From Gammaproteobacteria bacterium (GTDB lineage: Bacteria; Pseudomonadota; Gammaproteobacteria; Burkholderiales; Gallionellaceae), in NCBI GenBank assembly GCA_018814405.1, contig JAHIZO010000006.1, forward strand, positions 1-64,000: a stretch of 64,000 bases of DNA. Direction: 5' to 3'. This document shows, in pieces, positions 33,752-44,260 of the stretch (the first letter of the stretch is position 1; each line of letters opens with the position of its first letter). Under the pieces are notes generated by a model. It had not been told where the DNA came from. It did not search any database and saw nothing but the letters and a program-made list of their open reading frames with translations. Made by a program: the position numbers and the translations under genes.

Positions 33752-33768
33752 CACACCATTGCAGTGCA
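33752..33768 (-). promoter_or_regulatory. NtrC-like enhancer site upstream of amt
   Basis: TGCACTGCAATGGTGTG on the minus strand resembles the NtrC dyad TGCACCA-N3-TGGTGCA, keeping TGCAC and TGGTG. Its centre lies about 98 bases upstream of the predicted start, normal for a sigma-54 enhancer. A second half-site (TTGGTGCGCGATGCACT, 33764-33780) overlaps it. Confidence 0.65.
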
Positions 33769-33788
33769 TCGCGCACCAAATTAACGCC

Positions 33789-34343
33789 TTATTCTGGTGC
33801 ACCCCATCCTGCGTATAGCACCTTTTCCAGCCAGAATAGACCGACGATGGTTTTGCTGTCGGTGATCTTGCCCGCGCGTATCCATTCTATGGCTTCACCG
33901 AGAGACAACTCGAACACCTCCAGGAATTCGCCCTCATCCAACTTGCTACCCTGATGGGTCAGTCCTCGTGCGATGAAATACTCCATGCGCTCGTCGGAAT
34001 AACCGATACAGGGGGCGGCCGTCGTGAGATGTGTCCATTCACGTGCGACATAGCCGGTCTCTTCCAATAGTTCGCGCTGCGCGGTGACTAGGATGTCTTC
34101 ACCTTCGTCGATCTTGCCGGCAGGCAACTCGATGAAATCACAATGCCAAGGGTAGCGATGCTGGCGCTCCAGCAGCAGTTTGCCGTTGTCCAGTATCGCC
34201 AACATAGCAACCGCACCGGGATGCGTCAGGTATTCGCGGGTACTAGTGCTGCCATCAGGCAGTTGAACTGTGTCTTTCAATACTTCGAGAAAGCCGCCCT
34301 TGTAGACCACGCAGCTATCGAGTTGTTTTTCAATGAGGTCCAT
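33789..34343 (-). CDS. ADP-ribose pyrophosphatase-like Nudix hydrolase
   Basis: A 184-residue Nudix protein. The Nudix box at 76-98 is complete (GKIDEGEDILVTAQRELLEE then TG), with the AVAMLAILDNGKLLLERQHR and IELPAGKIDEGE pattern of the ADP-ribose/ADP-sugar pyrophosphatase group, which hydrolyses ADP-ribose to AMP and ribose 5-phosphate. The ATG at 34343 has GAAGGAA upstream; the frame remains open to 34466 but would run through the nuoN terminator. It lies downstream of the nuo operon on the same strand but beyond that terminator. Confidence 0.88.
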   Translation of the reverse strand: MDLIEKQLDSCVVYKGGFLEVLKDTVQLPDGSTSTREYLTHPGAVAMLAILDNGKLLLERQHRYPWHCDFIELPAGKIDEGEDILVTAQRELLEETGYVAREWTHLTTAAPCIGYSDERMEYFIARGLTHQGSKLDEGEFLEVFELSLGEAIEWIRAGKITDSKTIVGLFWLEKVLYAGWGAPE

Positions 34344-34385
34344 TCTGCATTCCTTCAAACAATAATAATTTGCTTCGCGGAAACG

Positions 34386-34411
34386 AAAACTCCCGCCGCA
34401 GCGGGAGTTTT
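34386..34411 (-). terminator. Terminator of the nuo operon
   Basis: AAAACTCCCGC (34386-34396), a 4-base loop, then GCGGGAGTTTT (34401-34411): a perfect 11-bp stem ending in T-rich sequence on the minus strand, 18 bases after the nuoN stop. Confidence 0.9.
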
Positions 34412-34428
34412 GTCGATTCGTTCTACTA

Positions 34429-35880
34429 TCAGTGCAGCAGCAAGGACTGCTGGATCGAAGCCGCACAGATCGCCATCAGCGTATTGGGCATGATGCCGAG
34501 CATCAGCACCGCCAGACCGTTGATGGAGATGAGCAGCGTGCTATCCGGCTGCATGTAGAGCTTCTCGTGGCTTTCCGGTGCATCGAAGTACATCAGCTTG
34601 ACGATGCGCAGGTAGTAGAACGCACCGATCAAGGAGAAGATGACGGCCGCGATAACCAGCGATAGGTGACCAGCTTGTAGAGCTGCGTTCAGCACCGAGA
34701 ACTTGGCATAGAAGCCGACCGTCGGTGGCACGCCCGCCATGGAGAACATCAGCAACAGCATCATGAATGCAAGCCATGGACTACGCTGGTTCAGGCCCTT
34801 GAAGTCATTCAGATTGTCCGCCTCGAAACCTTCGCGCGATAGCAGCATGATCATGCCGAAACCGCCCAATGTCATCAGCACGTAGATCACTGCGTAGAAC
34901 ATGGCGGAACTGTAACCGTCCAGCGTGCCGCTCAACACACCGAGCAGCAGGAAGCCCATGTGCGCGATGGTCGAATAGGCAAACATACGTTTGATGTTGG
35001 TTTGCGCGATGGCGGTGATGTTACCGACGCCCATCGACAACACAGCCAGCACAGCCAGCATGCCCGCCCAATGGATCATCAACGGCTGCAGCGATTCGAC
35101 CAGAATGCGCATCACGAAAGCGAAGGCAGCCAACTTGGGTGCGGTGCCGATGAACATGGTCATCGCGGTCGGTGCGCCGTGGTACACGTCAGGCACCCAC
35201 ATATGGAACGGTACTGCGCCGAGCTTGAAAGCGAGACCCGCGACCAGGAAAGCCAGACCGAATACCAGCAGCATATCGTTGGCCTGACCGGATTTGATGA
35301 CGTTGGAGATGGTCTGCACATCCAGCGAACCCGTGCCACCATAGATCATGGACATGCCGTACAGCAGGAAGCCGGAGGCCATCGCGCCGAGGATGAAGTA
35401 CTTCATCGCGGATTCGGTCGCCACGGCAGAATCACGCTGCAATGCGACCAGCGCATACATGCTCAGTGCCAGCACTTCCAGACCGATGTACAGGGTGACC
35501 AGATTGCTGGCGGAGATCATCACCAACATACCTAGCGTGGAGGTCAGCGTCAGCGACAAGAACTCGCCGGTGAACAGACCGCGCACGATCAGATAGCTGC
35601 GCGAATAGACCAACATCATGGACACCGACAGATAGGTCAGCAGCTTGAGTACGTCGGACATCAGGTCGTCCACAAACATATTGGTGAACAGGTACTCGAC
35701 ACCATTCACGTGGGTCGCGACAGTGATCAGCGAACAGCCAAGCAAAGTCACCTGGGTCAGCAGGTAGGTGACCGTGCGTGTCTGGCTTGGCATCAGCAGG
35801 TCGGCGATCATGATGACGCCGATCATACATAGCAGGAAAATCTCAGCGTAGGCAGGAAACAATGTGGAGATGTAGCTCAT
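34429..35880 (-). CDS. nuoN: NADH-quinone oxidoreductase subunit N
   Basis: One of three antiporter-like proton-pumping subunits of complex I. The 483-residue protein has about fourteen membrane helices with the family motifs, including the lysine-containing helix region (LAFLVAGLAFKLGAVPFHMW) and NIKRMFAYSTIAHMGFLLLG. It is the last gene of the operon, followed by a strong terminator. Confidence 0.97.
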   Translation of the reverse strand: MSYISTLFPAYAEIFLLCMIGVIMIADLLMPSQTRTVTYLLTQVTLLGCSLITVATHVNGVEYLFTNMFVDDLMSDVLKLLTYLSVSMMLVYSRSYLIVRGLFTGEFLSLTLTSTLGMLVMISASNLVTLYIGLEVLALSMYALVALQRDSAVATESAMKYFILGAMASGFLLYGMSMIYGGTGSLDVQTISNVIKSGQANDMLLVFGLAFLVAGLAFKLGAVPFHMWVPDVYHGAPTAMTMFIGTAPKLAAFAFVMRILVESLQPLMIHWAGMLAVLAVLSMGVGNITAIAQTNIKRMFAYSTIAHMGFLLLGVLSGTLDGYSSAMFYAVIYVLMTLGGFGMIMLLSREGFEADNLNDFKGLNQRSPWLAFMMLLLMFSMAGVPPTVGFYAKFSVLNAALQAGHLSLVIAAVIFSLIGAFYYLRIVKLMYFDAPESHEKLYMQPDSTLLISINGLAVLMLGIMPNTLMAICAASIQQSLLLH

Positions 35881-35889
35881 AACTTCCTC

Positions 35890-37371
35890 TTAAATTTTGG
35901 AGCGTGCCATGTGCACCAGCAGGTCGTTCACCGAGGCGTGCATGATTTCAGACAAAGGCAGCGGATACAGACCCATCACCAGCACGGTGATCGCCAGTAC
36001 TGCCATGATCAGTTTTTCGCGTGTGCCGATGTCGTGCAGATGGCGTACGTGGTCGTTGGCGATCGCACCGAACACCACGCGCTTGTACATCCACAGCGTG
36101 TAGGCCGCGCCGAACACCAGCGTGGTTGCGGCCGCGAAGCCGTACCAGAAGTTGACCTTCACCGCGCCCAGGATGACCATGAACTCACCCACGAAACCGG
36201 AGGTGCCGGGCAAGCCACTGTTGGCCATGGCGAACAGCATGAAGAAAGCAGCGAACACCGGCATGGTATTGGCCACGCCACCGTAATCCACGATCTGACG
36301 CGAGTGCACACGGTCATACATCACGCCAATACACAGGAACAATGCGCCCGACACAAAACCGTGCGAGATCATCTGCAGCAACGCACCTTCCATACCGTAG
36401 GCGTTGAAGATGAACAGGCCGAGGGTGACGAAGCCCATATGCGAAATAGAGGAATACGCCACCAGCTTCTTCATGTCGGACTGCGCCAGCGCGACCAGAC
36501 CGATGTACACCACCGCGATCAGCGACAGCGTGACCATCAACCAAGCCAGTTCGTGGCTGGCATCGGGCGCGATAGGCATGGAAAAACGCAGGAAGCCGTA
36601 AGCACCCACCTTCAACATGATCGCGGCCAGCACCACCGAACCGCCGGTAGGCGCTTCCACGTGGGCATCCGGCAACCAGGTATGTACGGGGAACATCGGC
36701 ACCTTCACGGCGAAGGCCATGAAGAAGGCGATGAAGATCAGGATCTGCGCGGTCATACCCAGCGGCAGTTGATGGTAGTCAAGAATCTCGAAACTGCCGG
36801 ACTGGAAGTACAGATACAGCAGCGCCACCAGCATCAGCAAAGAACCGAGCAAGGTGTAAAGGAAGAACTTGATCGCCGCATACACGCGATTCGGACCGCC
36901 CCACACACCGATGATGAGGAACATCGGAATCAGCATCGCTTCCCAGAATACATAGAACAGCACTGCATCCAGCGCGGCGAATACACCATTGATCAAACCG
37001 GACATGACGAGGAAGCAGGCCATGTATTGCGCCACGCGTTTCTCGATCACCTTCCAGCCGGCCAGTACCACTATCACGGTGAAGAAGGCATTGAGCAGGA
37101 TCAGCAGCATGGAGATGCCATCCACGCCGAGGTGGTAGTGGATGTTGAACTGGGTGATCCAGTTCTTCATCTCGACGAATTGCATGGCGCTGGTCATGCG
37201 GTCGAAACCGGTATACAGCGGTAGTGTCACCAGGAAGCTGAGTACAGCGCCGACCAGTGCGATGATGCGCGCAAGCGGTGCGTTGCGGTCGTTGCCTGTT
37301 GCCAACACCAGTACGCCAAAGATGATGGGCAACCAGATGACGACGCTTAACAGTGGGTATCCGAAAATCAT
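35890..37371 (-). CDS. nuoM: NADH-quinone oxidoreductase subunit M
   Basis: Antiporter-like proton-pumping subunit (493 aa, about fourteen membrane helices). Conserved features include FAVKVPMFPVHTWLPDAHVE with the pumping lysine and histidine, and DMKKLVAYSSISHMGFVTLG. It is 9 bases upstream of nuoN. A 437-codon open frame on the opposite strand is a coding shadow. Confidence 0.97.
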   Translation of the reverse strand: MIFGYPLLSVVIWLPIIFGVLVLATGNDRNAPLARIIALVGAVLSFLVTLPLYTGFDRMTSAMQFVEMKNWITQFNIHYHLGVDGISMLLILLNAFFTVIVVLAGWKVIEKRVAQYMACFLVMSGLINGVFAALDAVLFYVFWEAMLIPMFLIIGVWGGPNRVYAAIKFFLYTLLGSLLMLVALLYLYFQSGSFEILDYHQLPLGMTAQILIFIAFFMAFAVKVPMFPVHTWLPDAHVEAPTGGSVVLAAIMLKVGAYGFLRFSMPIAPDASHELAWLMVTLSLIAVVYIGLVALAQSDMKKLVAYSSISHMGFVTLGLFIFNAYGMEGALLQMISHGFVSGALFLCIGVMYDRVHSRQIVDYGGVANTMPVFAAFFMLFAMANSGLPGTSGFVGEFMVILGAVKVNFWYGFAAATTLVFGAAYTLWMYKRVVFGAIANDHVRHLHDIGTREKLIMAVLAITVLVMGLYPLPLSEIMHASVNDLLVHMARSKI

Positions 37372-37406
37372 GCTTGTTCCTTCTGTTCTTCTCTAGTGTT
37401 GCCTTA

Positions 37407-39416
37407 TTAGAACCAAGTGCGCACGGTCAGCAACAGCGACACACCCAGGATCATCCAAAACGCGTAGTGGTAAACGTAGCCGGTCTGGAAACCGCGCAAT
37501 ACGCCGGAGAACATCCCCACCATCTTCGCGGAACCGTTGACGAAGAAACCGTCGATCAGTTTCACATCGCCGAACTTCCACAGTGCGCGACTCGCACCGC
37601 GTGCACCACCGGCGAAGAACCAGTCGTTGAAACGGTCGAAATAGTATTTCTGGTCCAGCAAGGTGTAGATGAAGCTGAACTTCTTCTGGATGGCAGCCGG
37701 GATGCTCGGTTTCTTCATATAGAAGTACCAAGAGCTGGCAACACCGGCCACTGCCAGCCAGAACGGCAAGGTGGTCAGCGCATGCAATGCCATGGCGAAT
37801 GCGCCGTGGAACTCTTCGTGCAGTTCATGCATCGCCGGGTGATGTTCGGCGATGAACACCGCATCACCGAAATAGCCGCCGAACAGCATCGGCTCGATGG
37901 CGATGTAACCGATCAGCACCGACGGTATCGCCAGCAGGATCAGTGGCAAAGTCACCACCCATGATGTCTCATGCGGCTTCTGTCCCGGTGCCAGACCGTG
38001 ATGATGTTCATCGTGACCGTGGTCGTCATGGCCGTGCGCTTCCTTGCCGAAACGCTCTTCACCGTGGAACACGAGGAAGTACATACGGAAAGAATAAAAA
38101 GCTGTCACGAACACGCCAGCCACCACAGCAAAATAGGCGAAGCCCGAACCCGGCAGATGCGACAGCGAGACCGCTTCGATGATGCTGTCCTTGGAATAGA
38201 AACCGGAGAAGAACGGCGTACCGATCAAGGCCAGCGAACCGATCAGGGAAGTGATCCAAGTGATCGGCATGTATTTCTTCAGACCACCCATGTTGCGGAT
38301 GTCCTGATCGTGATGCATGGCGATGATCACAGAACCTGCGGCAAGGAACAACAACGCTTTGAAGAAGGCGTGCGTCATCAGGTGGAACACTGCCACCGAG
38401 TAAGCCGAAGCACCCAAGGCGACCGTCATATAGCCCAGCTGAGACAGCGTGGAATACGCCACCACACGCTTGATGTCGTTCTGGATGATGCCAAGGAAAC
38501 CCATGAACAGCGCAGTGATCGCACCAATCACCATCACGAAGGACAATGCCATATCGGACAACTCAAACAGCGGCGACATACGCGCCACCATGAAGATACC
38601 AGCGGTCACCATGGTCGCAGCGTGGATCAGTGCGGAGATCGGTGTCGGACCTTCCATGGAATCCGGCAGCCACACGTGCAAGGGGAACTGAGCGGATTTA
38701 CCCATCGCGCCGATGAACAGCAAGATGCAGATCGCAGTCAGCAGGTTCCAGCTCACGCCCGGGATCGGTGCGATGTCGTTGGCATAGTTCTGTGCATTGG
38801 CGAACACGGAAGCGTAGTCCAGTGTGCCGAACACCATCAGCACCAGCGCGATGCCGAGCAGGAAACCGAAGTCGCCCACGCGGTTGACCAGGAAGGCTTT
38901 CAGGTTGGCGTAGATCGCAGTCGGCTTGGTGTACCAGAAACCGATCAGCAGGTAAGACACCAGACCCACAGCTTCCCAACCGAAGAACAGCTGCATGAAG
39001 TTGTTGGCCATCACCAGCATCAGCATGGAGAAGGTGAACAGCGAGATGTAGCTGAAGAAACGCTGATAGCCCGGGTCTTCTTGCATATAGCCGATGGTGT
39101 AGATGTGCACCATCAGCGACACGAAGGTCACCACCAGCATCATCATCACGGTCAGTCTGTCGATCAGGAAACCGACCTGGAAGCTGGTGTCACCGGAAGT
39201 CAGCCATGTGTAGACAGGGCCGTTGAAGGTATGTCCTGCCATCACATCCTGAAAGATGGCGACCGAAGCGGCAAAAGAGACACCGACCAGTGCGATAGTG
39301 ATGCGATGCGACCAGGTGCGTCCCAGCAATTTGCCGAACAGACCCGCCGCGATGGCGCCGACCAGCGGCGCAAGGGGAACGACCAGATACAGAGTATGCA
39401 TGTCCATGTGCATCAA
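37407..39416 (-). CDS. nuoL: NADH-quinone oxidoreductase subunit L
   Basis: The largest membrane subunit (669 aa), an antiporter-like proton pump with the long lateral helix near its C-terminus. Motifs include [20 protein letters not shown] with the key acidic residue, [20 protein letters not shown] and [21 protein letters not shown] histidine-rich loop at residues 461-473 ([13 protein letters not shown]) follows a membrane segment. Its ATG overlaps the nuoK stop by four bases. Confidence 0.97.
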   Translation of the reverse strand: MMHMDMHTLYLVVPLAPLVGAIAAGLFGKLLGRTWSHRITIALVGVSFAASVAIFQDVMAGHTFNGPVYTWLTSGDTSFQVGFLIDRLTVMMMLVVTFVSLMVHIYTIGYMQEDPGYQRFFSYISLFTFSMLMLVMANNFMQLFFGWEAVGLVSYLLIGFWYTKPTAIYANLKAFLVNRVGDFGFLLGIALVLMVFGTLDYASVFANAQNYANDIAPIPGVSWNLLTAICILLFIGAMGKSAQFPLHVWLPDSMEGPTPISALIHAATMVTAGIFMVARMSPLFELSDMALSFVMVIGAITALFMGFLGIIQNDIKRVVAYSTLSQLGYMTVALGASAYSVAVFHLMTHAFFKALLFLAAGSVIIAMHHDQDIRNMGGLKKYMPITWITSLIGSLALIGTPFFSGFYSKDSIIEAVSLSHLPGSGFAYFAVVAGVFVTAFYSFRMYFLVFHGEERFGKEAHGHDDHGHDEHHHGLAPGQKPHETSWVVTLPLILLAIPSVLIGYIAIEPMLFGGYFGDAVFIAEHHPAMHELHEEFHGAFAMALHALTTLPFWLAVAGVASSWYFYMKKPSIPAAIQKKFSFIYTLLDQKYYFDRFNDWFFAGGARGASRALWKFGDVKLIDGFFVNGSAKMVGMFSGVLRGFQTGYVYHYAFWMILGVSLLLTVRTWF

Positions 39417-39724
39417 CCTTTCAGGGTGCCGAGATCATCCACGTCGATGGTGCGCAGATTGCGGAACAGCACCACCAGGATCGCCAGACCGATAGCCGCT
39501 TCAGCAGCCGCCACGGTGAGGATGAAGAACACGAAGATCTGTCCGTGTATGTCGTTCAGATAATGCGAGAACGCCACGAAGTTGGTGTTCACCGCCAGCA
39601 GCATCAGTTCGATGGCCATCAGCAACACGATCAGATTCTTACGATTGAGGAAGATACCCACGATGCTGATAGCGAACAGCACAGCACCCAGCACCAGAAA
39701 ATGTGAAAGACCCAGACTCGTCAT
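39413..39724 (-). CDS. nuoK: NADH-quinone oxidoreductase subunit K
   Basis: A small membrane subunit (103 aa, three helices) carrying two buried glutamates of the proton path, seen in [20 protein letters not shown] and [14 protein letters not shown]. The length is standard. It overlaps nuoL by four bases and follows nuoJ by 15. Confidence 0.97.
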   Translation of the reverse strand: MTSLGLSHFLVLGAVLFAISIVGIFLNRKNLIVLLMAIELMLLAVNTNFVAFSHYLNDIHGQIFVFFILTVAAAEAAIGLAILVVLFRNLRTIDVDDLGTLKG

Positions 39725-39739
39725 GACTACTCCCTCTGC

Positions 39740-40375
39740 TTAATCGGCCGCGTGGGCTTCGTCTGCCCCGCTGACTTCGTTCTTTTTGGTGGCGGGCATG
39801 GAAATGATGCGCACGCGATCGTTACGTTTGACGTTGACCTGCCAACTGATGTCCTGACGCTTGGAGTCGCGACGACGACGGAAGGTCAGCGCGATGGCGG
39901 CAACCATTGCCACCAGCAGCAATACAGCGGCCAGTTCGAACGGATACACATAATCGGTATAGATCAGGCGTCCCAGTTCTTTGGTGTTGCTGTAATTGGC
40001 GGCATGCTTGACGGCTGTCATGCCGGTAGAGGCCGCCTTGTCGCCCAGCACCCACACCATCTGCACCACAATCAAAGTTGCCAACAGTGCACCGGCCGGC
40101 AACCATTGCAAAAAGTCCTTGCGCAGCTTCTCGATGTTGATGTCCAGCATCATCACCACGAACAGGAACAGCACCATCACCGCGCCGACATAGACCAGCA
40201 CCAGTGCGATGGCGAGGAACTCGGCTTCCAGCAGCAGCCAGATGCCGGAACTGCTGACGAAAGCCAACACTAGGAACATCACAGAGTGCAGCGGGTTACG
40301 CGCAGTGATCACACGCAATGCCGAAAACACGGCCGCTGCGGCGAAGAAATAGAACAAGATGGTTTCGAAGTTCAT
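39740..40375 (-). CDS. nuoJ: NADH-quinone oxidoreductase subunit J
   Basis: Membrane subunit (211 aa from ATG 40375; five helices) next to the quinone-coupling region. Motifs: ARNPLHSVMFLVLAFVSSSG and EAEFLAIALVLVYVGAVMVLF. The polar C-terminal tail after the last helix (about 170-211) is longer than in E. coli. The frame extends upstream to 40510, but that part lies inside nuoI and is rejected. Confidence 0.95.
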   Translation of the reverse strand: MNFETILFYFFAAAAVFSALRVITARNPLHSVMFLVLAFVSSSGIWLLLEAEFLAIALVLVYVGAVMVLFLFVVMMLDINIEKLRKDFLQWLPAGALLATLIVVQMVWVLGDKAASTGMTAVKHAANYSNTKELGRLIYTDYVYPFELAAVLLLVAMVAAIALTFRRRRDSKRQDISWQVNVKRNDRVRIISMPATKKNEVSGADEAHAAD

Positions 40376-40388
40376 GTATTTCCTTCCC

Positions 40389-40877
40389 TTACCGATATTT
40401 CGCGTCAGCGGCGCGATCAAGTGCGATCTGCGCTTCGTTCGCGTCACCCACGGCCAGCAGACGATCTTTGGTGTAATACAGGTCGCCGCGGTTCTCGCCG
40501 TGGTATTCAAAGATGCGTGTCTCGACGATGGCGTCGACCGGGCAGGACTCTTCGCAGAAACCGCAGAAGATGCACTTGGTCAGATCGATGTCGTATTGCG
40601 TGGTGCGGCGTGAACCGTCTTCACGTTCTGCCACTTCGATCTTGATGGCCAATGCCGGGCAGACCGCTTCGCACAATTTGCATGCGATGCAACGCTCTTC
40701 ACCGTTCGGATAACGACGTTGTGCATGCAGGCCACGGAAACGCGAACCCTGCGGCGTCTTCTCTTCCGGATATTCGACGGTGATATGACGTGCGAAGAAA
40801 TACTTGCCGGTCACCGACAGACCCTGGAACAGTTCCAGCATCAGGAAACGCTTAAAGAAATTGATGAGGTTTTTCAT
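40389..40877 (-). CDS. nuoI: NADH-quinone oxidoreductase subunit I
   Basis: Peripheral arm subunit (162 aa) with two 4Fe-4S clusters (N6a and N6b). Both ligand motifs are complete: [12 protein letters not shown] and [12 protein letters not shown]. It passes electrons toward NuoB and quinone. Size and spacing are normal. Confidence 0.98.
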   Translation of the reverse strand: MKNLINFFKRFLMLELFQGLSVTGKYFFARHITVEYPEEKTPQGSRFRGLHAQRRYPNGEERCIACKLCEAVCPALAIKIEVAEREDGSRRTTQYDIDLTKCIFCGFCEESCPVDAIVETRIFEYHGENRGDLYYTKDRLLAVGDANEAQIALDRAADAKYR

Positions 40878-40894
40878 GTGCTATCCCTTGTCTC

Positions 40895-41962
40895 TCACCA
40901 TACCCACAACGACGTCTGCATCCAGGAGGCAACGACCACCACCCAGATCAGTGTCAGCGGAATGAATACTTTCCAGCCGAGGCGCATCAACTGGTCATAG
41001 CGATAACGCGGGAAGGTCGCCCGCAACCACAGGAACAGGAACAGGAAGATGGACATCTTGGCCAGCATCCAGAACAGTCCCGGAACTTGATCGGTTAATT
41101 CGCCCAGCGCGCCCCAACCGTGGAAGGGGTTCAGATAGCCACCGAGGAAGAACACCACCGTCAGCGCCGCGATCAGAATCATGTTGGCGTATTCGGCCAG
41201 AAAGAACAGCGCGAAACCCATGCCGGAATATTCGGTATGGAAACCGGCCACGATGGCGGACTCGTCTTCCGCTAGGTCGAACGGCGCACGGTTGGTCTCG
41301 GCCACACCGGCGAGGAAGTAAACCACCAACATCGGGAACAGCGGGATCCAGTACCAACCGAACAGGCCGTATTCGCTCTGCTGTCCTTGCACGATCTCGC
41401 CCATGTTCAGACTCTGTGCCGCCAGCAACACGCACACCAGCGCAAAGCCCATCGCCAGTTCGTATGACACGATCTGTGCGGCGGAACGCAAGGCGCCAAG
41501 GAAGGCATATTTGGAGTTGGAAGCCCAGCCCGCGATGATGATGCCGTACACACCGAGCGAAGTCATCGCCAGCAGATAGAGCAGACCGGCATTCACATTA
41601 GCCAATGTCCCACCGTCGAAGAACGGGACCACTGCCCAAGCGGCCAGTGCAGGCGTCAACGCCATCACCGGTGCGGCCAGGAACAGGAACTTGTTTGCGC
41701 CCGTAGGGATGATGAACTCTTTTAGCAGCAACTTTATGCCGTCGGCGATGGGCTGCAACAAGCCCCAGTACCCAACGCGGTTCGGGCCGGGACGCACTTG
41801 CATGAAGCCAAGGATCTTACGTTCAGCCAAGGTGTAGTAGGCCACGCCACCCATGATGGGGAGGATGATGACCATAATCTTGACCACGGTCCATACCGGC
41901 ATCCATGCCGCACCAAGCAGCCCCTCACCCATCTGATGTACGGTTTGCAGCAGTTCTATCAT
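40895..41962 (-). CDS. nuoH: NADH-quinone oxidoreductase subunit H
   Basis: Membrane subunit (355 aa, about eight helices) forming much of the quinone-binding cavity and the entry of the proton path. Signatures include [20 protein letters not shown] and [20 protein letters not shown], both with conserved charged residues. It overlaps nuoG by four bases. Confidence 0.98.
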   Translation of the reverse strand: MIELLQTVHQMGEGLLGAAWMPVWTVVKIMVIILPIMGGVAYYTLAERKILGFMQVRPGPNRVGYWGLLQPIADGIKLLLKEFIIPTGANKFLFLAAPVMALTPALAAWAVVPFFDGGTLANVNAGLLYLLAMTSLGVYGIIIAGWASNSKYAFLGALRSAAQIVSYELAMGFALVCVLLAAQSLNMGEIVQGQQSEYGLFGWYWIPLFPMLVVYFLAGVAETNRAPFDLAEDESAIVAGFHTEYSGMGFALFFLAEYANMILIAALTVVFFLGGYLNPFHGWGALGELTDQVPGLFWMLAKMSIFLFLFLWLRATFPRYRYDQLMRLGWKVFIPLTLIWVVVVASWMQTSLWVW

Positions 41963-44238
41963 GCTCGCTCCACTGTGATCGTTCCAAACATCGCACCCAG
42001 CATCGCAGTCATCGGATGACCAGCTGCTACACGCACCACGCCCTCAGGCAATCCATCATCGACCGCGACTTCGAGCAGCGCACTATCCTGCCCTTGTGCA
42101 ACCTTCACTTGCGCACCAGATTGCACACCGAGCTTGCTCAGTTCAGTGCTGTGCAACCATGCCTTCGGTTGCGCGGCATCGGTCGTTGCCTGCAAAGACA
42201 CAGCACGGCGCACGATGGCATCGGTCGCGTAGATCGGCACATCGGCCACGCGCTGCAGACCATTGACGGCTGCTGTTTTGAACTCGATACCGCTCACTGC
42301 ATTGTTCAACTTGGCGGCGACATCCAAGCCCTGCATGGCTTCGTCGCGCACCGCTTGCGAAGTCTCGTAATCGAAACCTTCCACCTTGAGTAGATTACCC
42401 AGCACGCGCAACACCTTCCAGGCCGGACGCGCTTCGCCCAGCGGCTTCACACTGCCGTTGAAAGACTGCACGCGGCCCTCGCTGCTGACGAAAGTACCGG
42501 ATGTTTCGGTGAATGGTGCGATCGGCAACAACACATCGGCGTATTCCGTCGCGCCATGTTTGTAAGCCGACATCGCGATCACCAGATCGGCTGCCTGCAT
42601 CGCAGCGATAGCTTGCTGTGCATCGGCACAATCCAGTTCAGGTTCGACGTTGAGCAACACATAAGCCTTACGCGGTGTGGCCAACATGGCGGCGGCGTTC
42701 AAACCGTTGCCCGCCGGGATCGCGTTCACCAGATAGCCACCCACGCTGTTGGCGGACTCGCCGATGAAGCCGAATTTGCCGCTCGTTGCTTCTGCGATCT
42801 GTTGTGCCAATGCTTGCAGTTGCGCAGCCTGCGGATGCTGCTGCGCAAAGTTGCCGAGCAATACCGCCACGCGCTCGCCGCTGACCAGACTGCCGGCGAT
42901 GCCGTCAGCCTGCTTGCTAGCAACGCTTTTGGCGACTTGCGTCATTGCATCGACCAGTGCTCCCGGTGCGACGATGGTTTTGTTGGCGACCTTCATCAAC
43001 AGGTCGTCGTCAGTAGAATGAATAACGCTGACTTGTGCGCCGTGCTTCGCCGCACTGCGGATACGCGCTGCGAGCAGCGGATGATCCTTGCGCAGGAAGC
43101 TGCCGACGATGAGAATACGATCCGCTTTGCTGATGTCCGCAATGGACATACCCAACCAAGGTGCGCCCTGCATTTTGCCATCGGCAGAGAAATCGCTCTG
43201 ACGCAGTCGGAAGTCGACGTTATCGCTGCCCATGCCGCGCATCAACTTCTGCAGCAGATACATCTCTTCCAGAGTCGAGTTACCGGTAACCAGCGCACCG
43301 ATCTGTTCGGCACCCGCACCACCTGCGATTTGACGCAGACCATTGGCGCAGAATTCCAGCGCGGCCTGCCAGTCCACTTCCAACCATTGACCGCCCTGCT
43401 TGATCATCGGCTTGGTCAGACGTTGCTCGCTGCTCAAACCTTCATAAGCAAAACGATCACGGTCAGACAACCAACATTCATTGATGGCATCGTTCTCGAT
43501 TGGCAACACGCGCAATACGCGATTGTCCTTTGTGTGCACCGCGAGGCCGGAACCCAGGCTGTCGTGCGCACTCACCGAACGGCGGCGTGACAGCTCCCAG
43601 CTACGCGCTTTGTAACGGAACGGCTTGCTGGTCAATGCGCCCACCGGGCACAGGTCGATCATGTTGCCGGACAGTTCTGAATCGACGGTGCCGGAGACGA
43701 AGGACATGATCTCCGCATGTTCGCCGCGGAATGCTTGACCCAGTTCCATCTGGCCGCCGATCTCGGCACCGAAGCGCACACAACGCGTGCAGTTGATGCA
43801 GCGGCTCATCTCTTCTGCCGAAACCAGCGGGCCGATGTCTTTGCTCAGCACCATGCGCTTCTCTTCGTGATAGCGCGAATGACCGTTGCCGTAGCCGACC
43901 GACATGTCTTGCAACATACACTCGCCGCCCTGATCGCAGATCGGGCAGTCCAGCGGGTGGTTGACCAAAAGGAACTCCATCACGCCTTTTTGCGCTTTGA
44001 CTGCCTGCTCGGAATGCGTGAACACCTTCATGCCTTCATTCACCGGCGTGGCGCAAGCGGGCAAGGGTTTCGGCGCTTTCTCGACCTGCACCAGACACAT
44101 GCGGCAGTTCGCTGCGATGGAGAGTTTCTTGTGGTAGCAGAAGTGCGGAATGGCGATGCCGGCTTGATGCGCGGCTTCGATCACGGTTGAACCGCTTTCC
44201 GTCTGGATCTTCTTACCGTCGATTTCGATATTGATCAT
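41959..44238 (-). CDS. nuoG: NADH-quinone oxidoreductase subunit G
   Basis: Large peripheral subunit (759 aa). The N-terminal ferredoxin domain has [2Fe-2S] ligands C34, C45, C48 and C62, followed by the histidine-type cluster motif in [19 protein letters not shown] and a further CxxCxxC site ([11 protein letters not shown]). The rest is a molybdopterin oxidoreductase-like fold without cofactor. It lies between nuoF and nuoH. Confidence 0.97.
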   Translation of the reverse strand: MINIEIDGKKIQTESGSTVIEAAHQAGIAIPHFCYHKKLSIAANCRMCLVQVEKAPKPLPACATPVNEGMKVFTHSEQAVKAQKGVMEFLLVNHPLDCPICDQGGECMLQDMSVGYGNGHSRYHEEKRMVLSKDIGPLVSAEEMSRCINCTRCVRFGAEIGGQMELGQAFRGEHAEIMSFVSGTVDSELSGNMIDLCPVGALTSKPFRYKARSWELSRRRSVSAHDSLGSGLAVHTKDNRVLRVLPIENDAINECWLSDRDRFAYEGLSSEQRLTKPMIKQGGQWLEVDWQAALEFCANGLRQIAGGAGAEQIGALVTGNSTLEEMYLLQKLMRGMGSDNVDFRLRQSDFSADGKMQGAPWLGMSIADISKADRILIVGSFLRKDHPLLAARIRSAAKHGAQVSVIHSTDDDLLMKVANKTIVAPGALVDAMTQVAKSVASKQADGIAGSLVSGERVAVLLGNFAQQHPQAAQLQALAQQIAEATSGKFGFIGESANSVGGYLVNAIPAGNGLNAAAMLATPRKAYVLLNVEPELDCADAQQAIAAMQAADLVIAMSAYKHGATEYADVLLPIAPFTETSGTFVSSEGRVQSFNGSVKPLGEARPAWKVLRVLGNLLKVEGFDYETSQAVRDEAMQGLDVAAKLNNAVSGIEFKTAAVNGLQRVADVPIYATDAIVRRAVSLQATTDAAQPKAWLHSTELSKLGVQSGAQVKVAQGQDSALLEVAVDDGLPEGVVRVAAGHPMTAMLGAMFGTITVERA

Positions 44239-44260
44239 TGCTCACCTATTCCATTCAGAT

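Noticed and set aside
35911-39563. Long open frames (437 and 530 codons) on the plus strand opposite nuoM and nuoL
   Set aside because: They lie wholly inside well-conserved nuo genes, have His/Gln/Arg-rich shadow composition and no ribosome site; they reflect codon bias of the real genes.
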